DNA from: an uncultured Lachnospiraceae bacterium | GTDB lineage: Bacteria; Bacillota; Clostridia; Lachnospirales; Lachnospiraceae | Assembly (NCBI GenBank): GCA_910577645.1 | Contig: CAJTOL010000004.1 | Span: 129,100-193,099, forward strand | Length of the DNA: 64,000 bases | Direction of reading: 5' to 3' | Part shown: positions 16,326 through 24,717 of the stretch, one piece after another | How positions within the stretch are numbered: the stretch's first letter is position 1 | How the letters are laid out: each line of letters starts with the position of its first letter | Translations under genes and position numbers: made by a program | The notes under the pieces: generated by a model | Databases searched by the model: none | What the model was told of the DNA's origin: nothing | What the model saw: the letters and a program-made list of their open reading frames with translations, nothing else

Positions 16326-17831
16326 TCAACCTTTAAATCCCAGGCTATGTAAAAACTTTCCAAAGTCCCGGCGGCCCTTTTCTGTACACTTGTAAACGCC
16401 TGCGTCCTCCAGGACTCTGGCGAATACCAGGCCTACCTGTTCTTTCAGAATGTCATCTATATTATCTTTGGTAATATTGTCATATTTCGGAAGGAATTCT
16501 TCCACCCACTGGGCATGCTTTTCCAGGGTCTCATTGCTGCGGATATCCTTGCCTTCTACTATGTATTCTGCCAGATCCGAAAGCTCGGTTTTTAACCTGG
16601 AAGGAAGGACTGCCAGGCCCATCACCTCGATTAAGCCGATATTTTCCTTTTTAATGTGGTGCAGCTCCTGGTGGGGATGGTATACGCCCAGAGGGAATTC
16701 CTCGGTGGTGATATTGTTTCTCAGCACCAGATCCAGCTCGTAAGCGCCCTCGGACATTCTGGCAATGGGGGTAATGGTGTTGTGAGGTTCTCCGCCGGTC
16801 TCTGCGTAAACAAACGCGTCTTCATCCGTATAACTTCTCCATGCCTGTAAAACCTTATCCCCCAGCTCAATGAGCCGATCCGGCTCCGCCCCTCTGAGAC
16901 GGAGCACAGACATAGGCCAGTGGACGATTCCTGCCTCCACATCCTCAAATCCTTCCATGGTAAAGTGCTGCTCAATGGGAGCCTTAGCCATGGCAAAGGT
17001 ATAACGGCCGCCCTGGAAATGATCGTGGCTTAAAATAGAACCGCCAACGATGGGCAAATCTGCATTGGATCCCAGGAAATAATGGGGAAACAGCTTTACA
17101 AAGTCAAACAGCTTCACAAAAGCCGCCTTTTCGATCTTCATGGGGATGTGCCGGCCGTTAAATACAATGCAGTGCTCGTTATAATACACATAAGGAGAAT
17201 ATTGGAAGCCCCACTGAGAATCATTTATGGTAATGGGGATAATTCGATGGTTGTTTCTGGCCGGGTGGTTGGCGCGGCCTGCATATCCTTCATTTTCCCG
17301 GCACAGCAGGCACTTGGGATAGCCGCTCTGTTTGGCTGACTTGGCGGCGGCAATGGCCTTGGGATCCTTCTCCGGCTTGGACAGATTGACTGTAATATCC
17401 AAATCGCCGTAAGGAGTGGAGGTCTTCCACTTCATGTCCTTACAAACCCGGTAGCGCCGGATATAATCGGAATCCTGGCTCAATTTGTAATAGTAATCCG
17501 TGGCTTCCACGGGAGAGTTATTATAATGCTTCCAGAAAGCGTCTATCACTTCGCTGGGGCGGGGCATAAGACAGTTCATTAGCCGGGTGTCAAACAGATC
17601 CCGATAAGTTATACTGTCCTCCGGCATCACGCCGGTCTGGCAGGCGGCATCCATCAGCTCCTTTAATATGGTCTCCAGATTTTGGGGCTCTGTGGGACCT
17701 TCCGGCTCCTCATACTCATCCATCTTCATCACATCAAGAATCTGATTGGTAACATAAATCCGATCCGGCTCCCCTATCAGGCCTGTCTTTAAGCCGTACT
17801 CTACCAATCCTTTAATTGCATCGTATACCAT
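16326..17831 (-). CDS. galT: UDP-glucose--hexose-1-phosphate uridylyltransferase (class II GalT)
   Basis: 501 residues, the length and type of the Gram-positive GalT-2 family rather than the E. coli form of about 350 residues. It exchanges UMP between UDP-glucose and galactose-1-phosphate in the Leloir pathway. Landmarks are CLLCRENEGYAGR near residue 175, the nucleotide-binding NHRIIPITIN region, and SHDHFQGG around residue 265 with the histidines expected for this histidine-triad superfamily. No galK or galE lies in the window. The gene stands alone between the terminator at 16278 and the transporter gene at 17930. Confidence 0.93.
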   Translation of the reverse strand: MVYDAIKGLVEYGLKTGLIGEPDRIYVTNQILDVMKMDEYEEPEGPTEPQNLETILKELMDAACQTGVMPEDSITYRDLFDTRLMNCLMPRPSEVIDAFWKHYNNSPVEATDYYYKLSQDSDYIRRYRVCKDMKWKTSTPYGDLDITVNLSKPEKDPKAIAAAKSAKQSGYPKCLLCRENEGYAGRANHPARNNHRIIPITINDSQWGFQYSPYVYYNEHCIVFNGRHIPMKIEKAAFVKLFDFVKLFPHYFLGSNADLPIVGGSILSHDHFQGGRYTFAMAKAPIEQHFTMEGFEDVEAGIVHWPMSVLRLRGAEPDRLIELGDKVLQAWRSYTDEDAFVYAETGGEPHNTITPIARMSEGAYELDLVLRNNITTEEFPLGVYHPHQELHHIKKENIGLIEVMGLAVLPSRLKTELSDLAEYIVEGKDIRSNETLEKHAQWVEEFLPKYDNITKDNIDDILKEQVGLVFARVLEDAGVYKCTEKGRRDFGKFLHSLGFKG

Positions 17832-17929
17832 GGCAATTCCTCCTGGTTTTTAAAATTCCCGGACCGAAAACGCTGTTTTGCGCTGTTTTACTTCTGCCCG
17901 ATGTTATTTTTATTATACCTGCTTTACAG

Positions 17930-18457
17930 TCATAAGACAATGGGCCCTACATATTTTTTGATCCGGCCTGTAATAATCCCTCCCAGTACGCCTACCAAAG
18001 CCCCGGCTATGGTTCCCGCAATGAGAAGGGCAGGAAAATAGATAAACACAGAAGAATTTAACACCAGAGCCGCCACCGTCAGCTGGCCCAGATTGTGAGC
18101 CGCCCCTCCCAGGATGCTGACTCCCACATGGCTCAGCAGACAAGATTTTTTACAGATAATCATCACTGTAAGGCTTAAGGCTCCGCCGGCCAGCCCATAC
18201 ATCATGGAGGAAAATCCCGCTCCAAACAGCAGGCTGGAAAGGACGATCCGCACCAGGCTTACTGCAATGGTTCCCGGAGCGCCTATGGTATAAAGCCCTA
18301 CTACTGCCACCAGGTTTGCCAATCCCAGTTTTATCCCGGGAACCGCCAGGTTAATGGGAAACAGGGATTCAATATAGCTGAAAATAAAGGCCAGAGAAAT
18401 TAAAATGCCATATAATGCCGCTTGTCTGGCCGGAGAGGTATGCTTTTTTTTTGCCAT
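17930..18457 (-). CDS. Gx transporter family membrane protein (heptaprenyl diphosphate synthase component I-like)
   Basis: 175 residues with five or six hydrophobic segments, matching the family annotated as Hpre_diP_synt_I or Gx transporter, which resembles the S components of ECF importers. Motif-like stretches are VPGIKLGLANLVAVVGLY and LGGAAHNLGQLTVA. The frame reaches 18481, but AAAGGAGC lies between that ATG and the ATG at 18457, so the latter is chosen. It diverges from the NusG domain II gene at 18666. In many Firmicutes these two genes are neighbours of flavin- or quinone-related redox genes, which are absent here. The biological substrate is unknown. Confidence 0.8.
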   Translation of the reverse strand: MAKKKHTSPARQAALYGILISLAFIFSYIESLFPINLAVPGIKLGLANLVAVVGLYTIGAPGTIAVSLVRIVLSSLLFGAGFSSMMYGLAGGALSLTVMIICKKSCLLSHVGVSILGGAAHNLGQLTVAALVLNSSVFIYFPALLIAGTIAGALVGVLGGIITGRIKKYVGPIVL

Positions 18458-18584
18458 GGAAAACTTGCTCCTTTGAGACATATCATACTGTCAGGTCCAA
18501 AGGTATTTTGACCTCTGCAGGTATTGTAATAAATAAAACCCTTGTTTGTCAATTAACCCCGGCTAACTCCTCACCTTTTTCCTG

Positions 18585-18613
18585 TTGCATTTCCCCCTTT
18601 TCTTATGTAAAAT
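18585..18613 (+). promoter_or_regulatory. Promoter of the NusG domain II gene
   Basis: TTGCAT (18585-18590) and TAAAAT (18608-18613) with a 17-base spacer, 53 bases before the GTG start at 18666. Confidence 0.6.
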
Positions 18614-18665
18614 ATTTATAATAATTGAGACAGCGGGAATTTGCCTGCTATGGGAGTAAAAAGAC

Positions 18666-19007
18666 GTGAAATATAAACGAGAACTTATTTTAGTAACCAT
18701 CCTTTTTTTCATTGCCTCAGCATGGGCTTTGGGACAAAAGCTGCTGTTTTCCGCTCCGGCCGCCATTGCCCGGGTATCTGCAGACGGGGAAGTAATCGCC
18801 TCTCTGGATTTAAATAAAGAGCAGGAGTTTCTTGTAACCGGCCTTCACGGAGAAAGCAATCATTTAATCGTAAAAGGCGGGGCAATCTGGTGTGAATCCG
18901 CCTCCTGCCCGGACAAGGTCTGCGTCCGGCAGGGAAAGCAGAGCCAAAACGGCTCCACCATCGCCTGCCTGCCTAACCGGATGATTGTTACGATTGTGGC
19001 AGAGTGA
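18666..19007 (+). CDS. NusG domain II-containing exported protein
   Basis: 113 residues. A hydrophobic N-terminal segment (residues 7-30) anchors or exports the protein. The rest is a small beta domain of the NusG_II (DUF1312) family with the conserved CPDKVCVRQGKQS segment near residue 80 and CLPNRM near the end. Start is GTG with GGGAG upstream. It is divergent from the Gx transporter gene, its usual genomic partner. Its last 20 bases overlap tail to tail with thiD. The family has no settled function; despite the name it is not the transcription factor NusG. Confidence 0.8.
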   Translation: MKYKRELILVTILFFIASAWALGQKLLFSAPAAIARVSADGEVIASLDLNKEQEFLVTGLHGESNHLIVKGGAIWCESASCPDKVCVRQGKQSQNGSTIACLPNRMIVTIVAE

Positions 19008-19794
19008 AGGTAAAATGATAAAGGGGGCCGTTTCCTTTTCCCAGGTTCAGGCCAAAGGACAGGGCGGCAGTCAAATATTTCTTCCCTAATTTAACACTTT
19101 CCTCCAGGGAATAGCCCAAAGCCAGACAGGAGGCAATAGCAGAGGACAGGGTGCATCCGGTACCGTGAGTATTAGAGGTATCAATAAAGGGCTCCGAAAA
19201 CCAGATATGCTTTCCGTGTGTGTACAGCACATCCTCTGCCTGGGCATAGTGTAAATCGCCGCCTGCCATGTGTCCGCCTTTTATCAAAACCCCGGGACAT
19301 ATCTTTCCCAGAATCCCGGCTGCCTGCTCCATATCTTTTTTGGTTCTGATTTTCATTCCGGTTAAAGCCTCTGCCTCCGGCAAATTAGGCGTCACCAGAT
19401 CTGCCTTTGGCAAAAGCTCTTTTTTCATAAGCTCAATGGCTTCTTCCTCTAAAAATTTACTGCCGCTGGTAGAGGCCATTACCGGATCCACTACAATGTT
19501 GCCGGCTCCGTATTCTTTAAGTTTACGGCTTACCGCTGCTACTGCCCTCTTGTCCCCCAACATGCCCAGTTTTACCGAGTCAGGATAGATATCTGTAAAC
19601 ACACAATCCATCTGAGCTTCTATCATCTCCGGCTCTATCTGCCGGATTCCGGTTATTCCCAGGGTATTTTGGGCCGTGACAGCAGTGATAACGCTCATAC
19701 CGTAAACCCCAAACCCGGTCATGGTTTTTAAATCTGCCTGAATCCCGGCCCCGCCGCTGCTGTCGGATCCGGCTATGGTCAGCACCTTTTTCAT
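18988..19794 (-). CDS. thiD: Hydroxymethylpyrimidine/phosphomethylpyrimidine kinase
   Basis: 268 residues of the ribokinase-like ThiD family, which phosphorylates HMP and HMP-P to HMP-PP for thiamin synthesis. The N-terminus VLTIAGSDSSGGAGIQADLKT and the anion-hole motif NTHGTGCTLSSAIA with the catalytic Asp/Gly-rich loop near residue 215 are clear. It is the last gene of the thiamin operon, one base after the stop of the thiM-thiE fusion. Its 3' end overlaps the convergent NusG-II gene by 20 bases, so no separate terminator is visible here. Confidence 0.95.
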   Translation of the reverse strand: MKKVLTIAGSDSSGGAGIQADLKTMTGFGVYGMSVITAVTAQNTLGITGIRQIEPEMIEAQMDCVFTDIYPDSVKLGMLGDKRAVAAVSRKLKEYGAGNIVVDPVMASTSGSKFLEEEAIELMKKELLPKADLVTPNLPEAEALTGMKIRTKKDMEQAAGILGKICPGVLIKGGHMAGGDLHYAQAEDVLYTHGKHIWFSEPFIDTSNTHGTGCTLSSAIASCLALGYSLEESVKLGKKYLTAALSFGLNLGKGNGPLYHFTFTLPQS

Positions 19795-19795
19795 T

Positions 19796-21349
19796 CTATA
19801 TTTTCTCCCGTTCCTGCTTTTTCTCTTTCAGCGCCTCTGCCTTTTTCTTTAATTCTCTGGCTGCTTTTTCCACATCCCTTTTCCCCCACACTCCGGACAC
19901 TACTGCCGCCCCGGCGATGCCGCTCCCCTTAAGCTTTTCTATATTCCCCCCATCAATCCCGCCGATGGCTGCCACCGGAAGATCCACGCTGCGGCAAATG
20001 GCCGAAAGGGTTTCATAAGTCATATATTTGGCGTCCGGCTTGGTATTGGATCCAAAAACCGCCCCGCTTCCTAAATAATCGGCTCCCGCCTCTTTTGCCG
20101 CCTTCCCCTGAGAGACTGTTTTTGCCGTTACTCCCAAAATTTTGTCTCTCCCCAAAAGGATCCGGGCTGTTTTTGCCGCCATATCCCCTTGTCCAATGTG
20201 AAGGCCGTCAGCCTCACAGGCTAAGGCAACCGGCAAGCTGTCATTAATAATCAATGGAACCCCGTAATCCCTGGTAAGCTTTCTTATTTTTATGGCTTCT
20301 TTTAAAAATTCCGGGAATTCCATATCCTTTTCCCGAAGCTGAATCATGGTAACCCCGCCTTTTATAGCCGCCTCAATCTGGTTAAAAAATTCTTCGGGAG
20401 ATCCGGTAAATCTCCGGTCAGTGACCCCGTAGAGGCAGAGAACTTTTTCCAGCCGTTCTCTTGTCCAGAGGAAATTTTGCCTTCGCGCTCTGTCTTTAGG
20501 CCCTGTTTCTTCTTCCAAAAACCCCCAATCTATTTTGCTGCGGGTTTCCAAATCCAGATCCTCCAATAAAGCTCCTGAATCCATAAAATATTGGAAAAAG
20601 GCGCCTATATTCCCTCCTGCCGCCGCCGCTTTTTCATAGGCCAGCTCCCCGATAATGCCATGGGCAGAAAGAGCCTGACATGTGATGAAAAAGGCAGGCC
20701 TCATATTGGCGCACACGGCCGCCATGGCTCCCAGCCAAACCCCCAGCAGGCCATTTAACATGCAGCCGCTGCCGGTCATTTTCGTCATCCAGGGATGGCC
20801 GTTTTGAATCCGGCAGATTCTCTCCCCGTCTGTCACCAGGTCCATTTCTCCGGTCATTGCCACAATACAATCATATCGCTTTGCCAGGATTCCGGCTATT
20901 TTAGCTTTTTCCCTCCAATTTTCCGGCCCTGTTCTGTCGGGAAACGCCGCGTCAATTCCGCAGGAAGGGCCCCCTGTCCCTGCCAAAACCCGGATTTCCG
21001 TTCCGTTTCCCCGAATCACGGTTACGGGAACCTGGGAGAGAATGGACAGGGCAGTTTTTAAGCGGAATCCGGAAGCTCCCACTCCTACCGGATCCAGTAT
21101 AACAGGATGTCCCAAGCCGGCCGCTTTTTTTCCGGCCAGAACCATAGCCGGAACAGCCGCCTCTTCCAAAGTGCCCAGATTGATTATTAAGCTGTCACAG
21201 ATTGCGGTAACCTCTTCCACCTCCCTGGCTCCGGATGCCATTATAGGAGAACCTCCTGATGCCAAAATAAAATTTGCCACACTTCCGGCAGTGACATAGT
21301 TGGTAATGCAGTGGACCCTGGGATTCTGCTTTCTCACTTGTTCTATCAT
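19796..21349 (-). CDS. thiM-thiE: Bifunctional hydroxyethylthiazole kinase / thiamin phosphate synthase fusion
   Basis: 517 residues. Residues 1-272 are ThiM (hydroxyethylthiazole kinase) with the ITNYVT start, the NLGTL segment and the nucleophile loop TGSGCMLNG (C196). A linker of about 28 charged residues follows. Residues 301-510 are ThiE (thiamin phosphate synthase) with YGVTDRRF, MIQLREKD, DGLHIGQGD and VAAIGGID. Together they would phosphorylate salvaged thiazole alcohol and join it to HMP-PP. The domain order is ThiM-ThiE, opposite to the fungal THI6 fusion (ThiE-ThiM). No frameshift or stop occurs in the linker, so the fusion appears genuine. It lies between thiW and thiD with gaps of 16 and 1 bases. 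Confidence 0.93.
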   Translation of the reverse strand: MIEQVRKQNPRVHCITNYVTAGSVANFILASGGSPIMASGAREVEEVTAICDSLIINLGTLEEAAVPAMVLAGKKAAGLGHPVILDPVGVGASGFRLKTALSILSQVPVTVIRGNGTEIRVLAGTGGPSCGIDAAFPDRTGPENWREKAKIAGILAKRYDCIVAMTGEMDLVTDGERICRIQNGHPWMTKMTGSGCMLNGLLGVWLGAMAAVCANMRPAFFITCQALSAHGIIGELAYEKAAAAGGNIGAFFQYFMDSGALLEDLDLETRSKIDWGFLEEETGPKDRARRQNFLWTRERLEKVLCLYGVTDRRFTGSPEEFFNQIEAAIKGGVTMIQLREKDMEFPEFLKEAIKIRKLTRDYGVPLIINDSLPVALACEADGLHIGQGDMAAKTARILLGRDKILGVTAKTVSQGKAAKEAGADYLGSGAVFGSNTKPDAKYMTYETLSAICRSVDLPVAAIGGIDGGNIEKLKGSGIAGAAVVSGVWGKRDVEKAARELKKKAEALKEKKQEREKI

Positions 21350-21365
21350 TTCCGCTTTTACCCCT

Positions 21366-21875
21366 CTACTCTGATGCCAGCAAATCGGTCAGATAATGAA
21401 ATGCCCCGGATTTTTCCATAGCCCCTATAAGAAAAACAGCCATGGCAGTACCGCAGAGAGTGCTCAGGAAAAACGGCGTTACATACATAAACAGCGCCGC
21501 TTCCCTGCCCATCAAAAGCACGGCTACCGGGTAACAAAGAATTCCTCCCAGAATCCCGGTTCCAAAGACCTCTCCCAAATAAGCCGCCGCCAGCTTACCG
21601 GTTTTCTGATACAGATATCCGCACAGGCAGGCTCCCGCCATACTGCCGGGAAAAGCCAGCAAACTTCCGGTGCCAATAAGGTTGCGGATAAAAGAGGTGG
21701 TAAAGGCCATAGCCACACCGTACCAGGGGCCTAAAAACACCCCGGCGATTACATTGCACAAATGTTGAACCGGAAAACATTTGGACGCCCCTATGGGGAT
21801 GGAAAATCCGGACATGGCTACTGCTGTGGCCGCCAGCATGGCGCTGATTACAAGCTTCTTTATATTTACTTTCAT
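21366..21875 (-). CDS. thiW: Thiazole/thiamin-precursor ECF transporter S component ThiW
   Basis: 169 residues with about five membrane segments, matching ThiW, the substrate-binding subunit of an energy-coupling-factor importer predicted from riboswitch regulation to bring in the thiazole moiety. The segment SIPIGASKCFPVQHLCNVIAG near the N-terminus is typical. The frame reaches 21941, but AGGAGGAAACACG directly precedes the ATG at 21875. The shared ECF ATPases and T component are not in this window. Its position between thiC and the ThiM-containing fusion fits import of thiazole for phosphorylation by ThiM. Confidence 0.85.
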   Translation of the reverse strand: MKVNIKKLVISAMLAATAVAMSGFSIPIGASKCFPVQHLCNVIAGVFLGPWYGVAMAFTTSFIRNLIGTGSLLAFPGSMAGACLCGYLYQKTGKLAAAYLGEVFGTGILGGILCYPVAVLLMGREAALFMYVTPFFLSTLCGTAMAVFLIGAMEKSGAFHYLTDLLASE

Positions 21876-21918
21876 CGTGTTTCCTCCTGATGTTCTGATT
21901 ATCACTGATTTTGGGTTA

Positions 21919-23226
21919 TCACTCATCATAAATGCTGACAATTTCTCCGTCTAAAATCCGGTTCATGTTTTTCACCGCACAAAAATTGCCGCACATGGAA
22001 CAGGTATCCTCTTTCTCCGGCCTGGCAGATGCCCGGTAAGCCCTGGCTTTTTCCGGATCAATGGCCAATTCAAACATTCTCTCCCAGTCCAGATTTTTTC
22101 TTGCCATACTCATTTCTCTGTCCCAGCCGGCCGCTCCTTTAACACCTTTGGCAATATCCGCCGCATGGGCGGCAATGCGCGAGGCGATAATTCCCTCTCT
22201 TACATCATTGACGTCCGGCAGCCGCAGGTGTTCTGCCGGGGTTACGTAGCACAAAAATGCCGCCCCGTAAGTTGCCGCAATGGCGCCGCCGATAGCTGCT
22301 GTAATATGGTCGTATCCGGGGGCAATGTCTGTCACCAGGGGCCCCAGAACATAGAAAGGAGCTCCTTTGCAGATAGTCTTTTGAATCTCCATATTGGCTT
22401 TGATCTGGTTTAAAGGCATATGGCCCGGGCCTTCTATGATTACCTGTACGTTCTTCTCCCAGGCCCGGCGGGTCAGCTCTCCCAGGGTCACCAGCTCTTC
22501 TATTTGGGAAATATCCGAGGCGTCTTCAATACAGCCGGGACGGCAGGCGTCCCCTAAGCTCATGGTTACGTCATACTCCTGGCAGATGTCCAGGATTTCA
22601 TCGTAATACTCATAAAAGGGATTTTCACATCCGGTCATTTCCATCCACGCAAAGATAATGGAACCTCCCCGGGAGACAATGTTGGTCAGGCGTTTTGCAT
22701 TTTTAAACCGTCTGGCAGTCTGCCGGTTGATTCCCGCATGGATAGTCATAAAATCTACTCCGTCTTCTGCGTGCATCCGCACGATGTCGATCCACTCTCT
22801 GGAGGTAATTTCTTTTAATGCTTTGTGGTAATAGACTACCGCATCATAGATTGGCACGGTGCCGATAATGGCCGGACACTCCCCTGTCAGCCTGCGGCGA
22901 AAAGCCCGGGTATCGCCGAAAGAGCTGAGATCCATAATAGACTCTGCTCCCATTTCCACCGCGTCCTTTACCTTTAAAAGTTCCATATCCAGATCCTTCC
23001 AGTCCCTGGAGATGCCTAAGTTTACGTTGATCTTGGTTCTCAGCATGGAGCCAATCCCATTCGGCTCTAAGCAGATATGGTTTTTATTTGCCGGGATTGC
23101 AATTTTCCCCTCTGCTGCCAGAGCCATCAGCTCCTTCTCATCAAAGTGTTCTTTCTCCGCTACCAGTTTCATTTCCCTGGTCAGGATTCCTCTTCTGGCA
23201 GCATCCATTTGTGTGGTATAATTCAT
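21919..23226 (-). CDS. thiC: Phosphomethylpyrimidine synthase
   Basis: 435 residues of the radical SAM enzyme that converts aminoimidazole ribotide to HMP-P. The landmarks are AMDA-type N-terminus, GDACRPGCIEDA, EGPGHMPLNQI and DIAPGYDHI, plus the C-terminal cluster motif CSMCGNFC, with three residues between the second and third cysteine as in clostridial forms. The frame extends to 23298 through the riboswitch leader, but AAGGAGGAGAAC precedes the ATG at 23226. It is the first gene of the operon thiC-thiW-thiM/E-thiD, under a TPP riboswitch. Confidence 0.96.
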   Translation of the reverse strand: MNYTTQMDAARRGILTREMKLVAEKEHFDEKELMALAAEGKIAIPANKNHICLEPNGIGSMLRTKINVNLGISRDWKDLDMELLKVKDAVEMGAESIMDLSSFGDTRAFRRRLTGECPAIIGTVPIYDAVVYYHKALKEITSREWIDIVRMHAEDGVDFMTIHAGINRQTARRFKNAKRLTNIVSRGGSIIFAWMEMTGCENPFYEYYDEILDICQEYDVTMSLGDACRPGCIEDASDISQIEELVTLGELTRRAWEKNVQVIIEGPGHMPLNQIKANMEIQKTICKGAPFYVLGPLVTDIAPGYDHITAAIGGAIAATYGAAFLCYVTPAEHLRLPDVNDVREGIIASRIAAHAADIAKGVKGAAGWDREMSMARKNLDWERMFELAIDPEKARAYRASARPEKEDTCSMCGNFCAVKNMNRILDGEIVSIYDE

Positions 23227-23263
23227 GTTCTCCTCCTTTTTAATGAAATTTTCCATTATAAAA

Positions 23264-23289
23264 AGTCCATACCCGCAAGGATATGGACT
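23264..23289 (-). terminator. Riboswitch-controlled terminator in the thiC leader
   Basis: On the minus strand AGTCCATA and TATGGACT form an eight-pair stem followed by TTTTTAT. It lies between the TPP aptamer and thiC. A competing pairing AACCAGAG/CTCTGGTT-like sequence lies just upstream (about 23297-23320). The layout suggests transcription termination when TPP is bound. Confidence 0.8.
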
Positions 23290-23330
23290 ATAAATCAACC
23301 AGAAAGAAACCTCTGGTTTTGTTCATATAT

Positions 23331-23412
23331 CTCCCTACGTTGGAATTACCCAAATCAGGTTCTACAGGTCGAAGTTGATGACTTCCTCTCAGCCCGCTTC
23401 ACGAGCTCCCTC
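23331..23412 (-). ncRNA. TPP riboswitch (THI element)
   Basis: Read on the minus strand, the conserved blocks are in order: GGGAGCTCG, GCGGGCTGAGAGGAAG, GACCTGTAGAACCTGAT, GGGTAATTCCAACGTAGGGA. The CTGAGAGG and ACCTGAT...GGTAATxCCxACGTAGGGA blocks are diagnostic. The closing stem pairs GAGGGAG (23406-23412) with CTCCCT (23331-23336). It lies 105 bases upstream of thiC. Confidence 0.97.
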
Positions 23413-23430
23413 TTATTATTTTATGTATTT

Positions 23431-23459
23431 ATCATAACGCTGGTTTTTAAAAAAAGCAA
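23431..23459 (-). promoter_or_regulatory. Promoter of the thiamin operon
   Basis: On the minus strand TTGCTT (23454-23459) and TATGAT (23431-23436) are spaced by 17 bases, directly upstream of the TPP aptamer. Confidence 0.75.
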
Positions 23460-23496
23460 GCAAAATTTATTTTGCAGCATTCCCTTTGCCTGTGTA

Positions 23497-24504
23497 TCAG
23501 CTTATATCATTCCATGACTCTGTAAGGACATAACTGCCTTCAAGAACATAGAATATATCATTATTCGCTTCCATAACGGAAATATCCATGCCGTTTTCAT
23601 AAAAAGCTGCCACGAGGACGGCATTCTCATTTTTTATAACGATTGTATTTTCGTTAAGCGGTTTCCATTCGCTGCCGCAGGAAATGGAATCTCCATCTAC
23701 CGTTACATGAAACGGCCCGCCCCAATCGCTTGAATAATATTCAATGCCAATGGCTACAGCATGGGTGTTGTCTGTATGCTGATACGTCCCATAGATGCCG
23801 TCAATGTCAATCTCTGCTATATTGTTATAGTCAAGATCAGACTGCCCGTCTGTCTGGGCTGTATCTGTTCCATTATCAAGCGCTTCCAGCTGTTCCTTGA
23901 TATAGTCGCAATTTTTTATAATGTACTCTTCCTTTAGTTCATCGTCTGCCCCCATGATGATTAGGGATATATTAACCTGATAATCACGGGCATTATTTTT
24001 TAAGTGTATATCTGAAGAAGACAAGCTGTCGGCATAGATTGTGTGTTCGCCCACTTCCGCATAATACAATCTGCTGCCGTCGGATTTAATGTTTCGTAAA
24101 TGGGATTCGGCATATGCGAAAACACTATATTCTTTTCCATCAATCCTGGCGCTGAGTCCTCCGTCGAATGATCCATGCTCTGCGGGAAAAAGAATATCAG
24201 GGAAGAAAACCACCTCTTCAAGAACATGATAGGTGTCGCCGATGGGAAGCGTTAAGATATTTAGCGGCGCCATTTTATCCCAGGGTACAACGCTATTTTC
24301 TATATTCGATATGTCTTCAGCATCAACAGCCTCTACATCCTCATCTGTTTTCACTGAATCCATTTCCGTTTCCTTGTTGTCCTTATTATCGTTCCTGGCA
24401 GTTTCAACATTGTCTGTTATGCTTCCTGTTTTATTATCCTCCCCACATGCTGCAAGGGACAATATGATAGCTGCAGTCAATATAGCAGTTAATACCTTTT
24501 TCAT
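23497..24504 (-). CDS. Putative lipoprotein of unknown function
   Basis: 335 residues. The N-terminus is a lipoprotein signal with lipobox LAAC, the cysteine at about residue 20. An acidic, low-complexity linker of about 45 residues (many Asp, Glu, Asn, Thr) follows, then a globular outer-surface part. The C-terminal third (IDGIYGTYQHTDN onward) looks like a separate small beta-rich domain that could resemble lipocalin-like or DUF-type ligand domains. AAGGAGGAG lies before the ATG at 24504, which is therefore chosen over 24525. It is a single gene between the thiamin leader and gpmI. I do not recognise a specific family. Confidence 0.8.
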   Translation of the reverse strand: MKKVLTAILTAAIILSLAACGEDNKTGSITDNVETARNDNKDNKETEMDSVKTDEDVEAVDAEDISNIENSVVPWDKMAPLNILTLPIGDTYHVLEEVVFFPDILFPAEHGSFDGGLSARIDGKEYSVFAYAESHLRNIKSDGSRLYYAEVGEHTIYADSLSSSDIHLKNNARDYQVNISLIIMGADDELKEEYIIKNCDYIKEQLEALDNGTDTAQTDGQSDLDYNNIAEIDIDGIYGTYQHTDNTHAVAIGIEYYSSDWGGPFHVTVDGDSISCGSEWKPLNENTIVIKNENAVLVAAFYENGMDISVMEANNDIFYVLEGSYVLTESWNDIS

Positions 24505-24660
24505 TTTCTCCTCCTTGTAAGCCAAGCCTTTCTTTTTAATGTAAGAGCCAAAATATCTTTAATCTGCAAAATTTCCATTCGCATGGGAACGCAGACATTG
24601 TACAGGTTTTTGTGAGGAATATTCAGTTATTCATCAGCCCCGCCATTGCAAAAAGAAATG

Positions 24661-24695
24661 CCGCAAGATGAAACCCGTCCTGTTCCATCTTGCGG
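24661..24695 (-). terminator. Terminator of gpmI
   Basis: CCGCAAGATG (24661-24670) pairs perfectly with CATCTTGCGG (24686-24695). Read on the minus strand a T-rich tract (CATTTCTTTTT) follows. It lies 22 bases after the gpmI stop. Confidence 0.8.
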
Positions 24696-24717
24696 TATCT
24701 CCTTTATAAATCCCTTA

